A stretch of DNA of 37,295 nt from an uncultured Clostridia bacterium (GTDB taxonomy: Bacteria > Bacillota > Clostridia > Christensenellales > Pumilibacteraceae), in assembly GCA_947627075.1 (NCBI GenBank), contig CANQUR010000002.1, forward strand, positions 1-37,295. Direction: 5' to 3'. Under the pieces are notes generated by a model. The model was given only the letters and a program-made list of their open reading frames with translations. It did not search any database and was not told the DNA's origin. Of the stretch, positions 14,501-22,075 are shown in pieces; positions within the stretch are counted from its first letter, which is position 1, and every line of letters begins with the position of its first letter. A program made the position numbers and the translations under genes.

Positions 14501-15216
14501 AAAGAGCAAAAGGAAAAACCGATGCGGCGCGTGGTAAAATATTTACAAAGATAGGCAGAGAAATAGCTGTCGCAGTAAAATTCGGCGGACCCGATCCGTC
14601 TACCAATTCGAAATTACGTGATGTTATTGCAAAGGCGAAATCCAATAATATGCCGGGCGACAATATTATGCGTAGCATAAAGAAAGCCAGCGGAGAGCTT
14701 GGAGCAATTAATTATGAAAATATCACATATGAAGGATATGGTCCCGGTGGAACGGCTGTCATAGTGGAAACATTGACTGACAATAAAAATCGAACAGCAA
14801 GTGAAATTCGACATATTTTCGATAGAGCAGGTGGTTCGATGGGCACAAACGGTTGTGTATCGTATTTGTTTAGCAATAAGGGCGTCATTATCATAGAAAA
14901 GACCGACAAGATGAATGATGATGAAGTCATGATGGCGACATTGGAAGCGGGGGCCGAAGATTTCAATATCGATGAAGATGGAAATTATGAGGTAATGACC
15001 GATCCGAATGAATTTTCCAATGTTCGCGATAAATTGGAAAAAGCGGGATATGAATTTGTTTCTGCCGAAGTGAGCATGCTCCCGTCGAATTATATAGCAT
15101 TGGATGATGATAATACAAAAAAGGTTTTACGTATGCTCGATTCATTTGATGAAAATGATGATGTCCAAAACGTATATCATAATGCCGAGCTTCCCGAAGA
15201 GGAGGAAGATGAGTAA
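14470..15216 (+). CDS. yebC: YebC/PmpR-family protein
   Basis: YebC-family proteins were long annotated as transcriptional regulators; recent work links members to relief of ribosome stalling. The family start MSGHSKWATIKRAKGKTDAARGK and the GPGGTAVIVETLTDNKNRTASEIRHIF region are unmistakable. The 248-residue length is standard. The ATG at 14470 has GGAGG upstream and matches the conserved N-terminus; the frame could begin at 14458, but this adds four unrelated residues. It overlaps the preceding methyltransferase gene by 31 nt. It is followed by radC and ruvCAB, an arrangement related to the common yebC-ruvCAB cluster. Confidence 0.96.
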   Translation: MSGHSKWATIKRAKGKTDAARGKIFTKIGREIAVAVKFGGPDPSTNSKLRDVIAKAKSNNMPGDNIMRSIKKASGELGAINYENITYEGYGPGGTAVIVETLTDNKNRTASEIRHIFDRAGGSMGTNGCVSYLFSNKGVIIIEKTDKMNDDEVMMATLEAGAEDFNIDEDGNYEVMTDPNEFSNVRDKLEKAGYEFVSAEVSMLPSNYIALDDDNTKKVLRMLDSFDENDDVQNVYHNAELPEEEEDE

Positions 15217-15219
15217 AAT

Positions 15220-16083
15220 ATGGGCAAGGGCATCCATGAGGGACACAGAGAAAGATTGAGAATTGCTGCTGATGGAGATCCTGATTTGGTGACATTCAGT
15301 GAGTATCAAACGTTGGAATATCTTTTAAGTTTTGTTATTCCGCGAAAAGATACAAATCCAATCGCGCATGATTTAATAGATGCTTTCGGTAGCTTGAATG
15401 GCGTTTTGCGTGCGTCGAGATACGATCTTAAAGAAATACCCAATATGACGAATAATGCCGCGGCATTCTTGGCAAGTTATTATGCTATTTATCGTAAGGC
15501 TGAAATTTCACGTCAAAAACCAAAGCCTGTTGTTTCAACAGTTAAACAAGCAATCGAAATTTTGGCACCATATTTTATTCAAAGACCCGAGGAACATGTT
15601 TATTGCATGGCAATGGACATTAATGACAGAGTTTTGCAAGTGGTGTCGATCGGAGAAGGCTTGTCGGATTTTACAACAGTAGACAATAATAGGATCATAT
15701 CATTGGTAACGCGCACAAAAGCGAAAAAAATAATTTTAGCGCATAATCATCCGGGAGGCTCATTACAGCCGTCACAGCAGGATTACGATACAACCAAGGC
15801 ATTATTTTTTATTCTTCAAACAATCAATACGTATCTTGCCGATCATATCATTTTTACAGATGATCAATGGTTCAGTTTTTATGATAATGGCTTACTCGAT
15901 AATTTTTTGGCGACTTCTGATCAAATTTATGGAGTGGATGACTGTAAACGACTCTTACGTTCGCGTCGCTCAAAGGGAATATATATGTATGAGACGACAA
16001 GCGTCAATAAAGAAGAAGCGCTGAATGAATCTGCCGAATCGAATAGTAATGCTAATATAGATTTATCCGGGAGTGATAAATGA
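15220..16083 (+). CDS. radC: RadC-like JAB-domain protein
   Basis: RadC (UPF0758) proteins have a helix-hairpin-helix-like N-terminus and a C-terminal JAB/MPN metalloprotease-like domain. Despite the name, a role in DNA repair is not established. The JAMM core HNHPGGSLQPSQQD (H-x-H, then S and D) lies near residues 175-188, and ADHIIFTDDQWFSF is also typical. At 287 residues it is longer than many relatives (about 220-230). The extra part is a C-terminal tail from about residue 250, rich in Ser, Asn and Glu and probably disordered. It sits between yebC and ruvC and its stop overlaps the ruvC ATG. Confidence 0.85.
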   Translation: MGKGIHEGHRERLRIAADGDPDLVTFSEYQTLEYLLSFVIPRKDTNPIAHDLIDAFGSLNGVLRASRYDLKEIPNMTNNAAAFLASYYAIYRKAEISRQKPKPVVSTVKQAIEILAPYFIQRPEEHVYCMAMDINDRVLQVVSIGEGLSDFTTVDNNRIISLVTRTKAKKIILAHNHPGGSLQPSQQDYDTTKALFFILQTINTYLADHIIFTDDQWFSFYDNGLLDNFLATSDQIYGVDDCKRLLRSRRSKGIYMYETTSVNKEEALNESAESNSNANIDLSGSDK

Positions 16084-16571
16084 GAATTTTGGGTATCGAT
16101 CCCGGCTACGCGACTATAGGCTATGGAGTCATTGACAAATTGCCACAAGGCCTGAAGACTATCGATTATGGTGTTATAGAAACTCCTAAAAATGAAAGTA
16201 TTCCTGTTAGATTGGCAATTCTGAATGATGCTATGTCAGGCATAATCAGAAAATATCGACCGGATGCAGTATCTGTGGAGGAATTATTTTTTAATACTAA
16301 TATTACCACGGGTATAAAGGTTGCTCAAGCTCGCGGCGTAATACTTTTATGCGCAATAAAAGAGTGTGGACATTTATATGAGTATACGCCACTTCAAATA
16401 AAGCAAGCACTTACTGGCAACGGCAGAGCGGACAAAAAGCAAATGCAATATATGGTAAAGGCGTTTTTGGGATTGAAAGAAGAGCCTAAACCGGATGATG
16501 CGGCAGATGCTCTTGCTGCGGCAATTTGTCATGCACATACGTCTGTTTATAACCAAAGAGTATTGAATTAA
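16080..16571 (+). CDS. ruvC: Crossover junction endodeoxyribonuclease RuvC
   Basis: RuvC cuts Holliday junctions. The four catalytic acids are in place: D7 (LGIDPG), E67 (SVEELF), and D140 and D143 in KPDDAADALA. The length of 163 residues is normal. ATGA overlap couples it to radC. It contains a degenerate copy of the dispersed palindrome at residues 52-55 (MSGI). It is followed by ruvA and ruvB, giving the full branch-migration and resolution set. Confidence 0.97.
   Translation: MRILGIDPGYATIGYGVIDKLPQGLKTIDYGVIETPKNESIPVRLAILNDAMSGIIRKYRPDAVSVEELFFNTNITTGIKVAQARGVILLCAIKECGHLYEYTPLQIKQALTGNGRADKKQMQYMVKAFLGLKEEPKPDDAADALAAAICHAHTSVYNQRVLN
16227..16249. repeat. Dispersed palindrome, copy 4, degenerate (in ruvC)
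   Basis: TATGTC, centre A16238, then GGCATAATCAG. The right half matches the consensus half-site, including the outer CAG, except for one A-to-G change, which makes Met-Ser-Gly-Ile in ruvC. The outer left half is not conserved. Confidence 0.45.
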
Positions 16572-16584
16572 GAAGGATCGCAAA

Positions 16585-17166
16585 ATGTTTGATTATTTCA
16601 TTGGGACTGTAAAGGAATTAAAAATAAACACGGTTGTTTTGGAAGTAGGCGGTATAGGTTATGAACTTAATGTCAGTAACTTTTGTCTCAATGAGCTTAA
16701 GTTGGAAGGTAATGTCAAACTTTATACATACTTAAATATTTATGAGGGCGGAATTTCGCTTTACGGTTTCTATTCAAAAGAGGAAAAAGCAATGTTTTTG
16801 CGTTTGATCTCAATAAGCGGTATTGCGGCAAAAGGAGCAATAGGTATATTAAGCGGACTCGCCTTAAATGACCTATGTGTTGCAATTGCGAGCGGTGATG
16901 CGAAGGCTATCAGCAAGATCAAAGGCGTCGGTAAAAAAACAGCTGAAAGAATAGTTCTTGAATTAAGAGACAAACTCGGCGAGGAATTTGCCGTAGATCA
17001 AAAATCTAATGATGCTGTTTTGCAAAGCGATATAGGCGATGAGGCTTTATTGGCATTGATGGCTTTGGGATTTTCAAAGCAGGAATCTATAAATGCAATT
17101 AAAAAAGTAGATATAAACGGCAAAACGGTAGAAGAAGTTGTAAAAGCTGCTCTTAAAAGAGGTTAA
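16585..17166 (+). CDS. ruvA: Holliday junction branch migration protein RuvA
   Basis: RuvA binds the four-way junction and loads RuvB. The N-terminal OB-fold starts MFDYFIGTVKELKINTVVLEVGGIGYEL. The two helix-hairpin-helix motifs follow (LISISGIAAKGAIGIL near 74-89 and ISKIKGVGKKTAERIVLEL near 110-128). The C-terminal RuvB-binding domain has ALMALGFSKQE. The length is 193 residues. AAGGA precedes the ATG. Only 2 nt separate its stop from ruvB. Confidence 0.97.
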   Translation: MFDYFIGTVKELKINTVVLEVGGIGYELNVSNFCLNELKLEGNVKLYTYLNIYEGGISLYGFYSKEEKAMFLRLISISGIAAKGAIGILSGLALNDLCVAIASGDAKAISKIKGVGKKTAERIVLELRDKLGEEFAVDQKSNDAVLQSDIGDEALLALMALGFSKQESINAIKKVDINGKTVEEVVKAALKRG

Positions 17167-17168
17167 AT

Positions 17169-18218
17169 ATGTTTGAGGAAGATAGGTTCGTAACAAGCAG
17201 TAAGCTCGATATGGATAGTGAAGAAAATTCATTGCGCCCGAAGTCATTTGATGAATATGTCGGTCAAAAGAAAATGAAAGATAATTTACGAGTTTTTATC
17301 GAAGCAAGTAAAAAACGAGGTGAAGCGCTCGATCATGTTTTGCTGTATGGACCTCCGGGACTTGGCAAAACTACTATGTCACACATTATTGCAAATGAGC
17401 TAGGTGTTCAATTGCGTATTACAAGCGGACCGGCGATCGAACGAGCTGCCGATCTTGCGGCTATACTTACTAATTTGAATGAAAACGATGTTTTATTTGT
17501 GGATGAAATACACCGTCTCAACAGAGCAGTAGAAGAAATTTTGTATCCCGCAATGGAAGATTTTGCCCTTGATATCGTTATAGGAAAGGGACCGAGCGCT
17601 CGAAGCATGAGACTTTCTTTGCCGCATTTTACACTTATTGGTGCAACTACGCGAGCCGGGATGCTTACAGGTCCGCTGCGTGACAGGTTTGGAGTAATCT
17701 GCAGATTGGAATTGTATGCACCAAATGAGCTCGCACAAATTATAAGACGTTCATCTGAGATTTTGAATATCAAGATCGATGAAGATGCTTGTTTGGATAT
17801 AGCGAGCCGAAGTAGAGGAACACCGCGAATCGCGAACAGATTGCTAAAAAGAGTGGGCGATTTTGCGATAGTGATGGGCGAAAACAAAATAAACAAGAAA
17901 GTTACCGATCACGCATTGGAGCATTTGGAAGTCGATTCTTTGGGACTTGATTATACGGACAGAAAAATTTTAGACGCAATGATATTGAAGTTTAACGGTG
18001 GCCCGGTTGGACTTGATACTTTGGCTGCGGCAACAAATGAGGAGGCTGTTACTATCGAGGATGTCGTTGAGCCATTTCTTCTTCAACTCGGCTTTATTTC
18101 GCGTACACCGCGTGGAAGAGTAGCGATGCCTGCTGCCTATAAGCATATCGGTGTTCCGATGAGTGAAGCGGCTATGGCTCAAATAAGTTTATTTGATAAG
18201 GTGTCGGATGATGAATAA
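17169..18218 (+). CDS. ruvB: Holliday junction branch migration ATPase RuvB
   Basis: RuvB is the AAA+ motor of branch migration. Visible are the N-terminal LRPKSFDEYVGQKKMKDNL, Walker A GPPGLGKT, Walker B DEIHRL, sensor 1 GATTRAGML, the arginine finger in GPLRDRFG and the C-terminal winged-helix segment with FLLQLGFISRTPRGR. The length of 349 residues is normal. After Walker A the family's usual Leu-Ala is Met-Ser. The stop overlaps the queA start region. Confidence 0.98.
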   Translation: MFEEDRFVTSSKLDMDSEENSLRPKSFDEYVGQKKMKDNLRVFIEASKKRGEALDHVLLYGPPGLGKTTMSHIIANELGVQLRITSGPAIERAADLAAILTNLNENDVLFVDEIHRLNRAVEEILYPAMEDFALDIVIGKGPSARSMRLSLPHFTLIGATTRAGMLTGPLRDRFGVICRLELYAPNELAQIIRRSSEILNIKIDEDACLDIASRSRGTPRIANRLLKRVGDFAIVMGENKINKKVTDHALEHLEVDSLGLDYTDRKILDAMILKFNGGPVGLDTLAAATNEEAVTIEDVVEPFLLQLGFISRTPRGRVAMPAAYKHIGVPMSEAAMAQISLFDKVSDDE

Positions 18219-19230
18219 GAGTGACTTTTACTATTATCTTCCACCTGAATTGATCGCACAACATCCTATAGAACCACGTGATGGTGCAAAGATGCTTGTT
18301 TATGACAGACATAACAAGCAAATTAATGATAAAATATTCAAAGATCTTCCTGAGTTTTTGCATAAGGGTGATGTACTTGTTATAAACAACACAAAAGTAT
18401 TGCCCGCAAGGATATATGGAAATAAGCCCACCGGTGCTAAAGTAGAGTTTCTATTGCATAAGCGTATCAATCTGACAGATTGGGAAGTGCTTGCTCGACC
18501 TGCTCGTAAAGCAATGATAGGTGACAAAATAATTTTTTCCGACAAGCTCGTTGCCACTGTTTTACAAATAGGTGAAGACGGCATTCGTACGATAAAATTC
18601 GATTATGACGGGATATTCGAGGATATACTCAATAGCATTGGGGAAATGCCGTTACCACATTATATCCATGAAAAATTAAAAGATAAGGATAGTTATCAAA
18701 CCGTCTATGCCAAAGTTGATGGTTCAAGTGCCGCACCTACAGCGGGATTGCATTTTACGCCCGAACTTATCTCTAAAATAAAGAATATGGGCGTGGAAAT
18801 CGTCGAAGTGCTTTTGCACGTCGGCTTGGGAACTTTTCGTCCGGTAAAAACCGAAAACATATTAGATCATAAAATGCACAGTGAATTTTATTCCGTGACC
18901 GATGACGTAGCAAGCAAGCTGAATCTTGCCAAAAAAGAAGGTCGCAGAATAATTGCAGTCGGAACTACAAGCGTCAGAGTTCTTGAAAGCGCCTCTACGG
19001 AGAGCGGAGTAATTTTGCCCGGAAGCGGAAATACCGAAATTTTTATTTACCCTCCATATAAATTCAAGATGGTAGATGCGCTGATAACCAATTTTCATTT
19101 GCCGGAAAGTACGCTTATAATGCTTATCTCTGCATTTTGCGGTAGAGAGGAGACGCTTGAAATTTATAAGTATGCGGTAGAGCATAAGTATAGATTTTTC
19201 AGTTTCGGCGACGCGTGCCTGTTCTTATAA
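18211..19230 (+). CDS. queA: S-adenosylmethionine:tRNA ribosyltransferase-isomerase QueA
   Basis: QueA adds the ribosyl part of SAM to preQ1 in tRNA, making epoxyqueuosine. The N-terminus (SDFYYYLPPELIAQHPIEPRDGAKMLVYDR), VLVINNTKVLPARI, APTAGLHFTPEL and the VLLHVGLGTFRPV segment are diagnostic. Two ATGs in tandem (18208, 18211) overlap the end of ruvB. I prefer 18211 for its spacing from AAGGTG and its fit to the family N-terminus. The product is 339 residues. It is followed by tgt, the enzyme that inserts preQ1 one step earlier in the same pathway. Confidence 0.96.
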   Translation: MNKSDFYYYLPPELIAQHPIEPRDGAKMLVYDRHNKQINDKIFKDLPEFLHKGDVLVINNTKVLPARIYGNKPTGAKVEFLLHKRINLTDWEVLARPARKAMIGDKIIFSDKLVATVLQIGEDGIRTIKFDYDGIFEDILNSIGEMPLPHYIHEKLKDKDSYQTVYAKVDGSSAAPTAGLHFTPELISKIKNMGVEIVEVLLHVGLGTFRPVKTENILDHKMHSEFYSVTDDVASKLNLAKKEGRRIIAVGTTSVRVLESASTESGVILPGSGNTEIFIYPPYKFKMVDALITNFHLPESTLIMLISAFCGREETLEIYKYAVEHKYRFFSFGDACLFL

Positions 19231-19318
19231 GCCCCTTGGTTTTTTATAAACTAATAATGGATAGAAGTGTCTAAAATTATCTTAAAAACCAGTAATTGTA
19301 AAAATAATAAGGAGTTTA

Positions 19319-20437
19319 ATGGAAAATTTCAGCTACAAAATAATTCATGTATGCAAGCAAACAGGCGCACGTGTCGGAGAACTTACGACTCCGCACGGTA
19401 AGATCCTGACCCCTGTCTTTATGCCCGTAGGCACACAGGCGACAGTCAAATCGCTTTCACCCGATGAACTTGAAGATGCGAGAGCTCAAATTATTCTTGC
19501 CAATACCTATCATTTGTATATGCGCCCGGGACACAAGCTCATTGAAGCTGCCGGCGGTTTGCATAAATTTATGGCATGGAATAAACCGATTCTTACGGAC
19601 AGCGGCGGATTTCAAGTTTTTTCGCTTGCAGAGTTAAATAAAATAAATGACGATGGTGTGACGTTTCATTCTCACATAGACGGAAGTAAACATATATTTA
19701 CGCCGGAGAAAGCCATAGAGATCGAAGAAAGTCTTGGAGCCGATATAATAATGGCATTCGATCAATGTACAAAATTCGGGACGTCTTATAACGATTCAGA
19801 AGCAGCGATGCATAGGACTATCAATTGGTTAAAACGATGTGTTGAGAGTAAAACTCGAAAAGATCAGGTGCTATTTCCCATAGTTCAAGGTAATGTTTAT
19901 AATGATTTGAGATTGGCTTCACTTAAAGTCACGTCGGATTATGCCGATTGCGGTATTGCAATAGGTGGATTGAGTGTTGGTGAACCAAAGGAAACTATGT
20001 ATAAGATACTTGACGAAATGCGCCCGTATTATCCCGAAAATATGCCGCGATATCTTATGGGTGTAGGCAGTCCCGATTGCCTTGTGGAAGGTTTTTTGAG
20101 AGGTATAGATATGATGGACTGTGTATTGCCGACAAGAATAGCGCGCAATGGAACGGCTTTTACATCAAATGGCAGAATCGTTGTGCGCAACGCTTCAAAT
20201 AAAGATGATTTTACTCCGCTCGACGACAAATGTGATTGTTATTGTTGCACTCATTATACAAAGGCATATTTGCGTCATCTTATCAACGCCGATGAAATAC
20301 TTGGCGGCAGAATGTTAAGTCTGCATAATATCACTTATTTGATAAGATTAACCGAACGAATACGCGAGGCTATTTTGGAAGATAGATATGGGGATTTTTG
20401 CGAAAAATTTCGTAACAGCGCCGAATATAACAATTAA
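19319..20437 (+). CDS. tgt: tRNA-guanine transglycosylase
   Basis: Tgt exchanges guanine-34 for preQ1 in tRNAs with GUN anticodons. LTDSGGFQVFSL places one active-site aspartate at D94, and MMDCVLPTRIARNG carries the nucleophilic aspartate. CDCYCCTHYTKAYLRHL followed by HN about 25 residues later supplies the zinc ligands. The length of 372 residues is standard. GGAG lies before the ATG. With queA it gives two consecutive steps of queuosine synthesis. The 88-nt gap after queA shows no clear terminator or promoter, so the two are probably co-transcribed. The usual neighbours yajC and secD do not follow; rplS does. Confidence 0.97.
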   Translation: MENFSYKIIHVCKQTGARVGELTTPHGKILTPVFMPVGTQATVKSLSPDELEDARAQIILANTYHLYMRPGHKLIEAAGGLHKFMAWNKPILTDSGGFQVFSLAELNKINDDGVTFHSHIDGSKHIFTPEKAIEIEESLGADIIMAFDQCTKFGTSYNDSEAAMHRTINWLKRCVESKTRKDQVLFPIVQGNVYNDLRLASLKVTSDYADCGIAIGGLSVGEPKETMYKILDEMRPYYPENMPRYLMGVGSPDCLVEGFLRGIDMMDCVLPTRIARNGTAFTSNGRIVVRNASNKDDFTPLDDKCDCYCCTHYTKAYLRHLINADEILGGRMLSLHNITYLIRLTERIREAILEDRYGDFCEKFRNSAEYNN

Positions 20438-20503
20438 AATTGCAAAAAGGAATAATATTTGTAAAAAAATATCTAAAAAATATAGAAATAGCTTGTAAAA
20501 TGC

Positions 20504-20532
20504 TTGCGTGATCTTATTTAATTTAGTATAAT
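20504..20532 (+). promoter_or_regulatory. rplS promoter
   Basis: TTGCGT (20504-20509) and a consensus TATAAT (20527-20532) lie 17 nt apart, directly before the L19-type leader. Confidence 0.75.
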
Positions 20533-20544
20533 ATATAAGTTGTG

Positions 20545-20605
20545 ACTTGAATGTTCCGCTGAACCGAAGATCGGTCAAGAACATTATATAAAAAGGAGGT
20601 TAAGT
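20545..20605 (+). promoter_or_regulatory. L19-type ribosomal protein leader
   Basis: The short leader forms a nested hairpin. An outer stem pairs AATGTTC (20550-20556) with GAACATT (20579-20585), and an inner stem pairs ACCGA (20563-20567) with TCGGT (20571-20575) around AGA. It sits just upstream of the AAAGGAGG ribosome site of rplS. Position and shape agree with the L19 autoregulatory leader described in Bacillota. I have not matched it to a model. Confidence 0.65.
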
Positions 20606-20606
20606 C

Positions 20607-20948
20607 ATGAATATAATAGAATCGATCGAACAAGAGTATATGAAAAAGGAGATCCCTCAATTTAATGTTGGAGATACCGTAAAGGTGTACGTAAAAGTCG
20701 TAGAAGGTAACCGTGAAAGACTCCAAGCCTTTGAAGGGATTGCAATTGCTCGTAAGCATGGAGGAGTAAACGAAACATTTACCGTAAGACGTGTGTCGTT
20801 TGGTATTGGGATCGAAAGAACTTTCCCGTTGCATTCGCCGCGTATCGACCATATTGAAGTTGTCAAGAAAGGTCGTGTTCGCAGAGCTAAACTTTATTAT
20901 TTGCGTAATCTTGCGGGTAAAGCTGCCAAAATCGTAGAAAAGAAATAA
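20607..20948 (+). CDS. rplS: 50S ribosomal protein L19
   Basis: L19 lies at the 30S-50S interface. IPQFNVGDTVKVYVKVVEGNRERLQAFEGIAIARK, FTVRRVSFGIGIERTFPLHSPRIDHIEVVKKGRVRRAKLYYLRNLAGKAAKI is the near-invariant family sequence split here by a comma. The length of 113 residues is normal. It has its own promoter and leader, with a strong AAAGGAGG ribosome site. In most Bacillota it is next to trmD and rbgA; here it is about 20 kb away, between tgt and yunB. Confidence 0.97.
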   Translation: MNIIESIEQEYMKKEIPQFNVGDTVKVYVKVVEGNRERLQAFEGIAIARKHGGVNETFTVRRVSFGIGIERTFPLHSPRIDHIEVVKKGRVRRAKLYYLRNLAGKAAKIVEKK

Positions 20949-20980
20949 TATTCAAATAACTTATTATTTGGTTTATGTTT

Positions 20981-21006
20981 AGGATGCAAAATGCATCCTA
21001 TTCTTT
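20981..21006 (+). terminator. Terminator of rplS
   Basis: TAGGATGCA (20981-20989) pairs perfectly with TGCATCCTA (20993-21001) around AAA, followed by TTCTTTTT. A weaker stem (CAAATAA with TTATTTG, 20954-20971) lies just before it. The remaining sequence up to yunB (about 135 nt) shows nothing else I can support. Confidence 0.85.
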
Positions 21007-21144
21007 TTGCATTTTTTCGATAAGATTATAAACTTCGAACGAAAATATAAAGGCAACAACTCATTTAAGTATCTTGTAATCAATCAAATTGCACGTCTTG
21101 CAAAAATTCGTATCAATTGTTAATTCGGTGCATATAAATTATGT

Positions 21145-21789
21145 ATGTCAAGATTCGGCCGTAAAAGCTTTATAGCGCTTATATTAATCGGATGCGTTTT
21201 GCTTTTGCTCATTTTACATGTCACATTGAATGTAAATCCCGTAATAGAACAGGTTTCCGAAGAGGAAGTAAATGCACTTGCATCCATTGCAATAAATTCG
21301 GCTTGTGATGAGGTACTCAGCGAATATTTATCTTTGGAAATGGTGGATTACCTAATAGACAAAGACGGTAATTTACAAATGGTGACTACAAATACTGCGC
21401 TTATTAATGCCATTACGAGAAAAGCGGTAGAGGCATCTCAAAGCAAAATATCATCAATGAGCGAAAGAGGTATCCCCATACCGCTTGGATCTTTGAGTGG
21501 TATGACTGTTTTTTCGGGACAAGGACCGAATGTTTATATTAAAGCTTTTCCTATAGGCACTGTTAATTCTTCGATCTCATCGGAATTCATAGCTGCAGGC
21601 ATAAACCAAACTCGCCATAAGATCATTCTTAATATATATGCCGATGTAAAAGTCGTTTTGCCCGGAGCAGATAACGTTGTTAAAACACAAACGGAAATAT
21701 TACTTTGTGAAAATTTAATTATCGGAAAGGTGCCCGATGTTTATTTCGGCACACATAATTTGAGTGATTTGCTTAATCTTGTTCCTTAA
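21145..21789 (+). CDS. yunB: Sporulation protein YunB
   Basis: YunB is a sporulation protein of unknown biochemical role, expressed in the mother cell in B. subtilis. The 214-residue product begins with a basic stretch and one membrane segment (about residues 8-28), then an outside domain. The family core GIPIPLGSLSGMTVFSGQGP and the AGINQTRHKIILNIYADVKVVLP segment near 150-172 is well conserved. The start at 21145 lacks a strong ribosome site. It stands alone between the rplS terminator and the phe T-box. The upstream CATATAAAT faintly resembles a sporulation sigma-factor -10 but lies too close to the start to be convincing. It suggests a spore-forming organism or recent ancestor. Confidence 0.88.
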   Translation: MSRFGRKSFIALILIGCVLLLLILHVTLNVNPVIEQVSEEEVNALASIAINSACDEVLSEYLSLEMVDYLIDKDGNLQMVTTNTALINAITRKAVEASQSKISSMSERGIPIPLGSLSGMTVFSGQGPNVYIKAFPIGTVNSSISSEFIAAGINQTRHKIILNIYADVKVVLPGADNVVKTQTEILLCENLIIGKVPDVYFGTHNLSDLLNLVP

Positions 21790-21803
21790 TTGGGTAAAAA
21801 CGC

Positions 21804-21833
21804 TTGATTTATTTGCTTTTTATGTGTTATAAT
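21804..21833 (+). promoter_or_regulatory. pheST promoter
   Basis: TTGATT (21804-21809) and TATAAT (21828-21833) lie 18 nt apart, with an extended TG before the -10. It starts 14 nt after the yunB stop. Confidence 0.82.
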
Positions 21834-21844
21834 CTTTTTGGTAA

Positions 21845-22058
21845 AGATTGCGGCATAAGATATGTTCAAATGACAGAGAGCGTTCGTTTTGCTGAAAGAA
21901 CGCGGAACAAAAAATTTTCACCGTAGGAGCTAATCGCTGAAATAGTAGTAGGTGATCGCAAGGAGTGCGTTAAATTCCGTAAATGAGGCTTGCTTTGCAA
22001 GTAAAATTAGGTGGTACAGCGCTATTTTAGACGCCCTAATATTCTTAGGGCGTTTTTT
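21845..22058 (+). promoter_or_regulatory. T-box riboswitch (phenylalanine) upstream of pheST
   Basis: The leader controls pheST by sensing uncharged tRNA-Phe. The T-box AGGTGGTACAGCG is at 22009-22021; its UGGU bulge (22012-22015) pairs with a tRNA ending in ACCA. Stem I carries GCGTTC/GAACGC near 21880-21902, and the specifier is UUC (21917-21919), a Phe codon, followed by the expected A. The terminator stem ACGCCCTAA (22031-22039) pairs with TTAGGGCGT (22045-22053), followed by a T-run. The 286 nt between yunB and pheS are fully accounted for by promoter and riboswitch. Confidence 0.95.
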
Positions 22059-22075
22059 ATTTTTATGGAGGAGAA

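Noticed and set aside
17371..17392. Possible eighth copy of the dispersed palindrome in ruvB (CTATGTCACACATTATTG)
   Set aside because: It has two changes in or next to the core and a shifted left flank. One- or two-mismatch cores are expected by chance at this length, so I did not count it.
18468..18482. 15-bp palindrome CAATCTGACAGATTG in queA
   Set aside because: Seven paired bases are expected about twice by chance in a window this long, and it does not match the recurrent motif.
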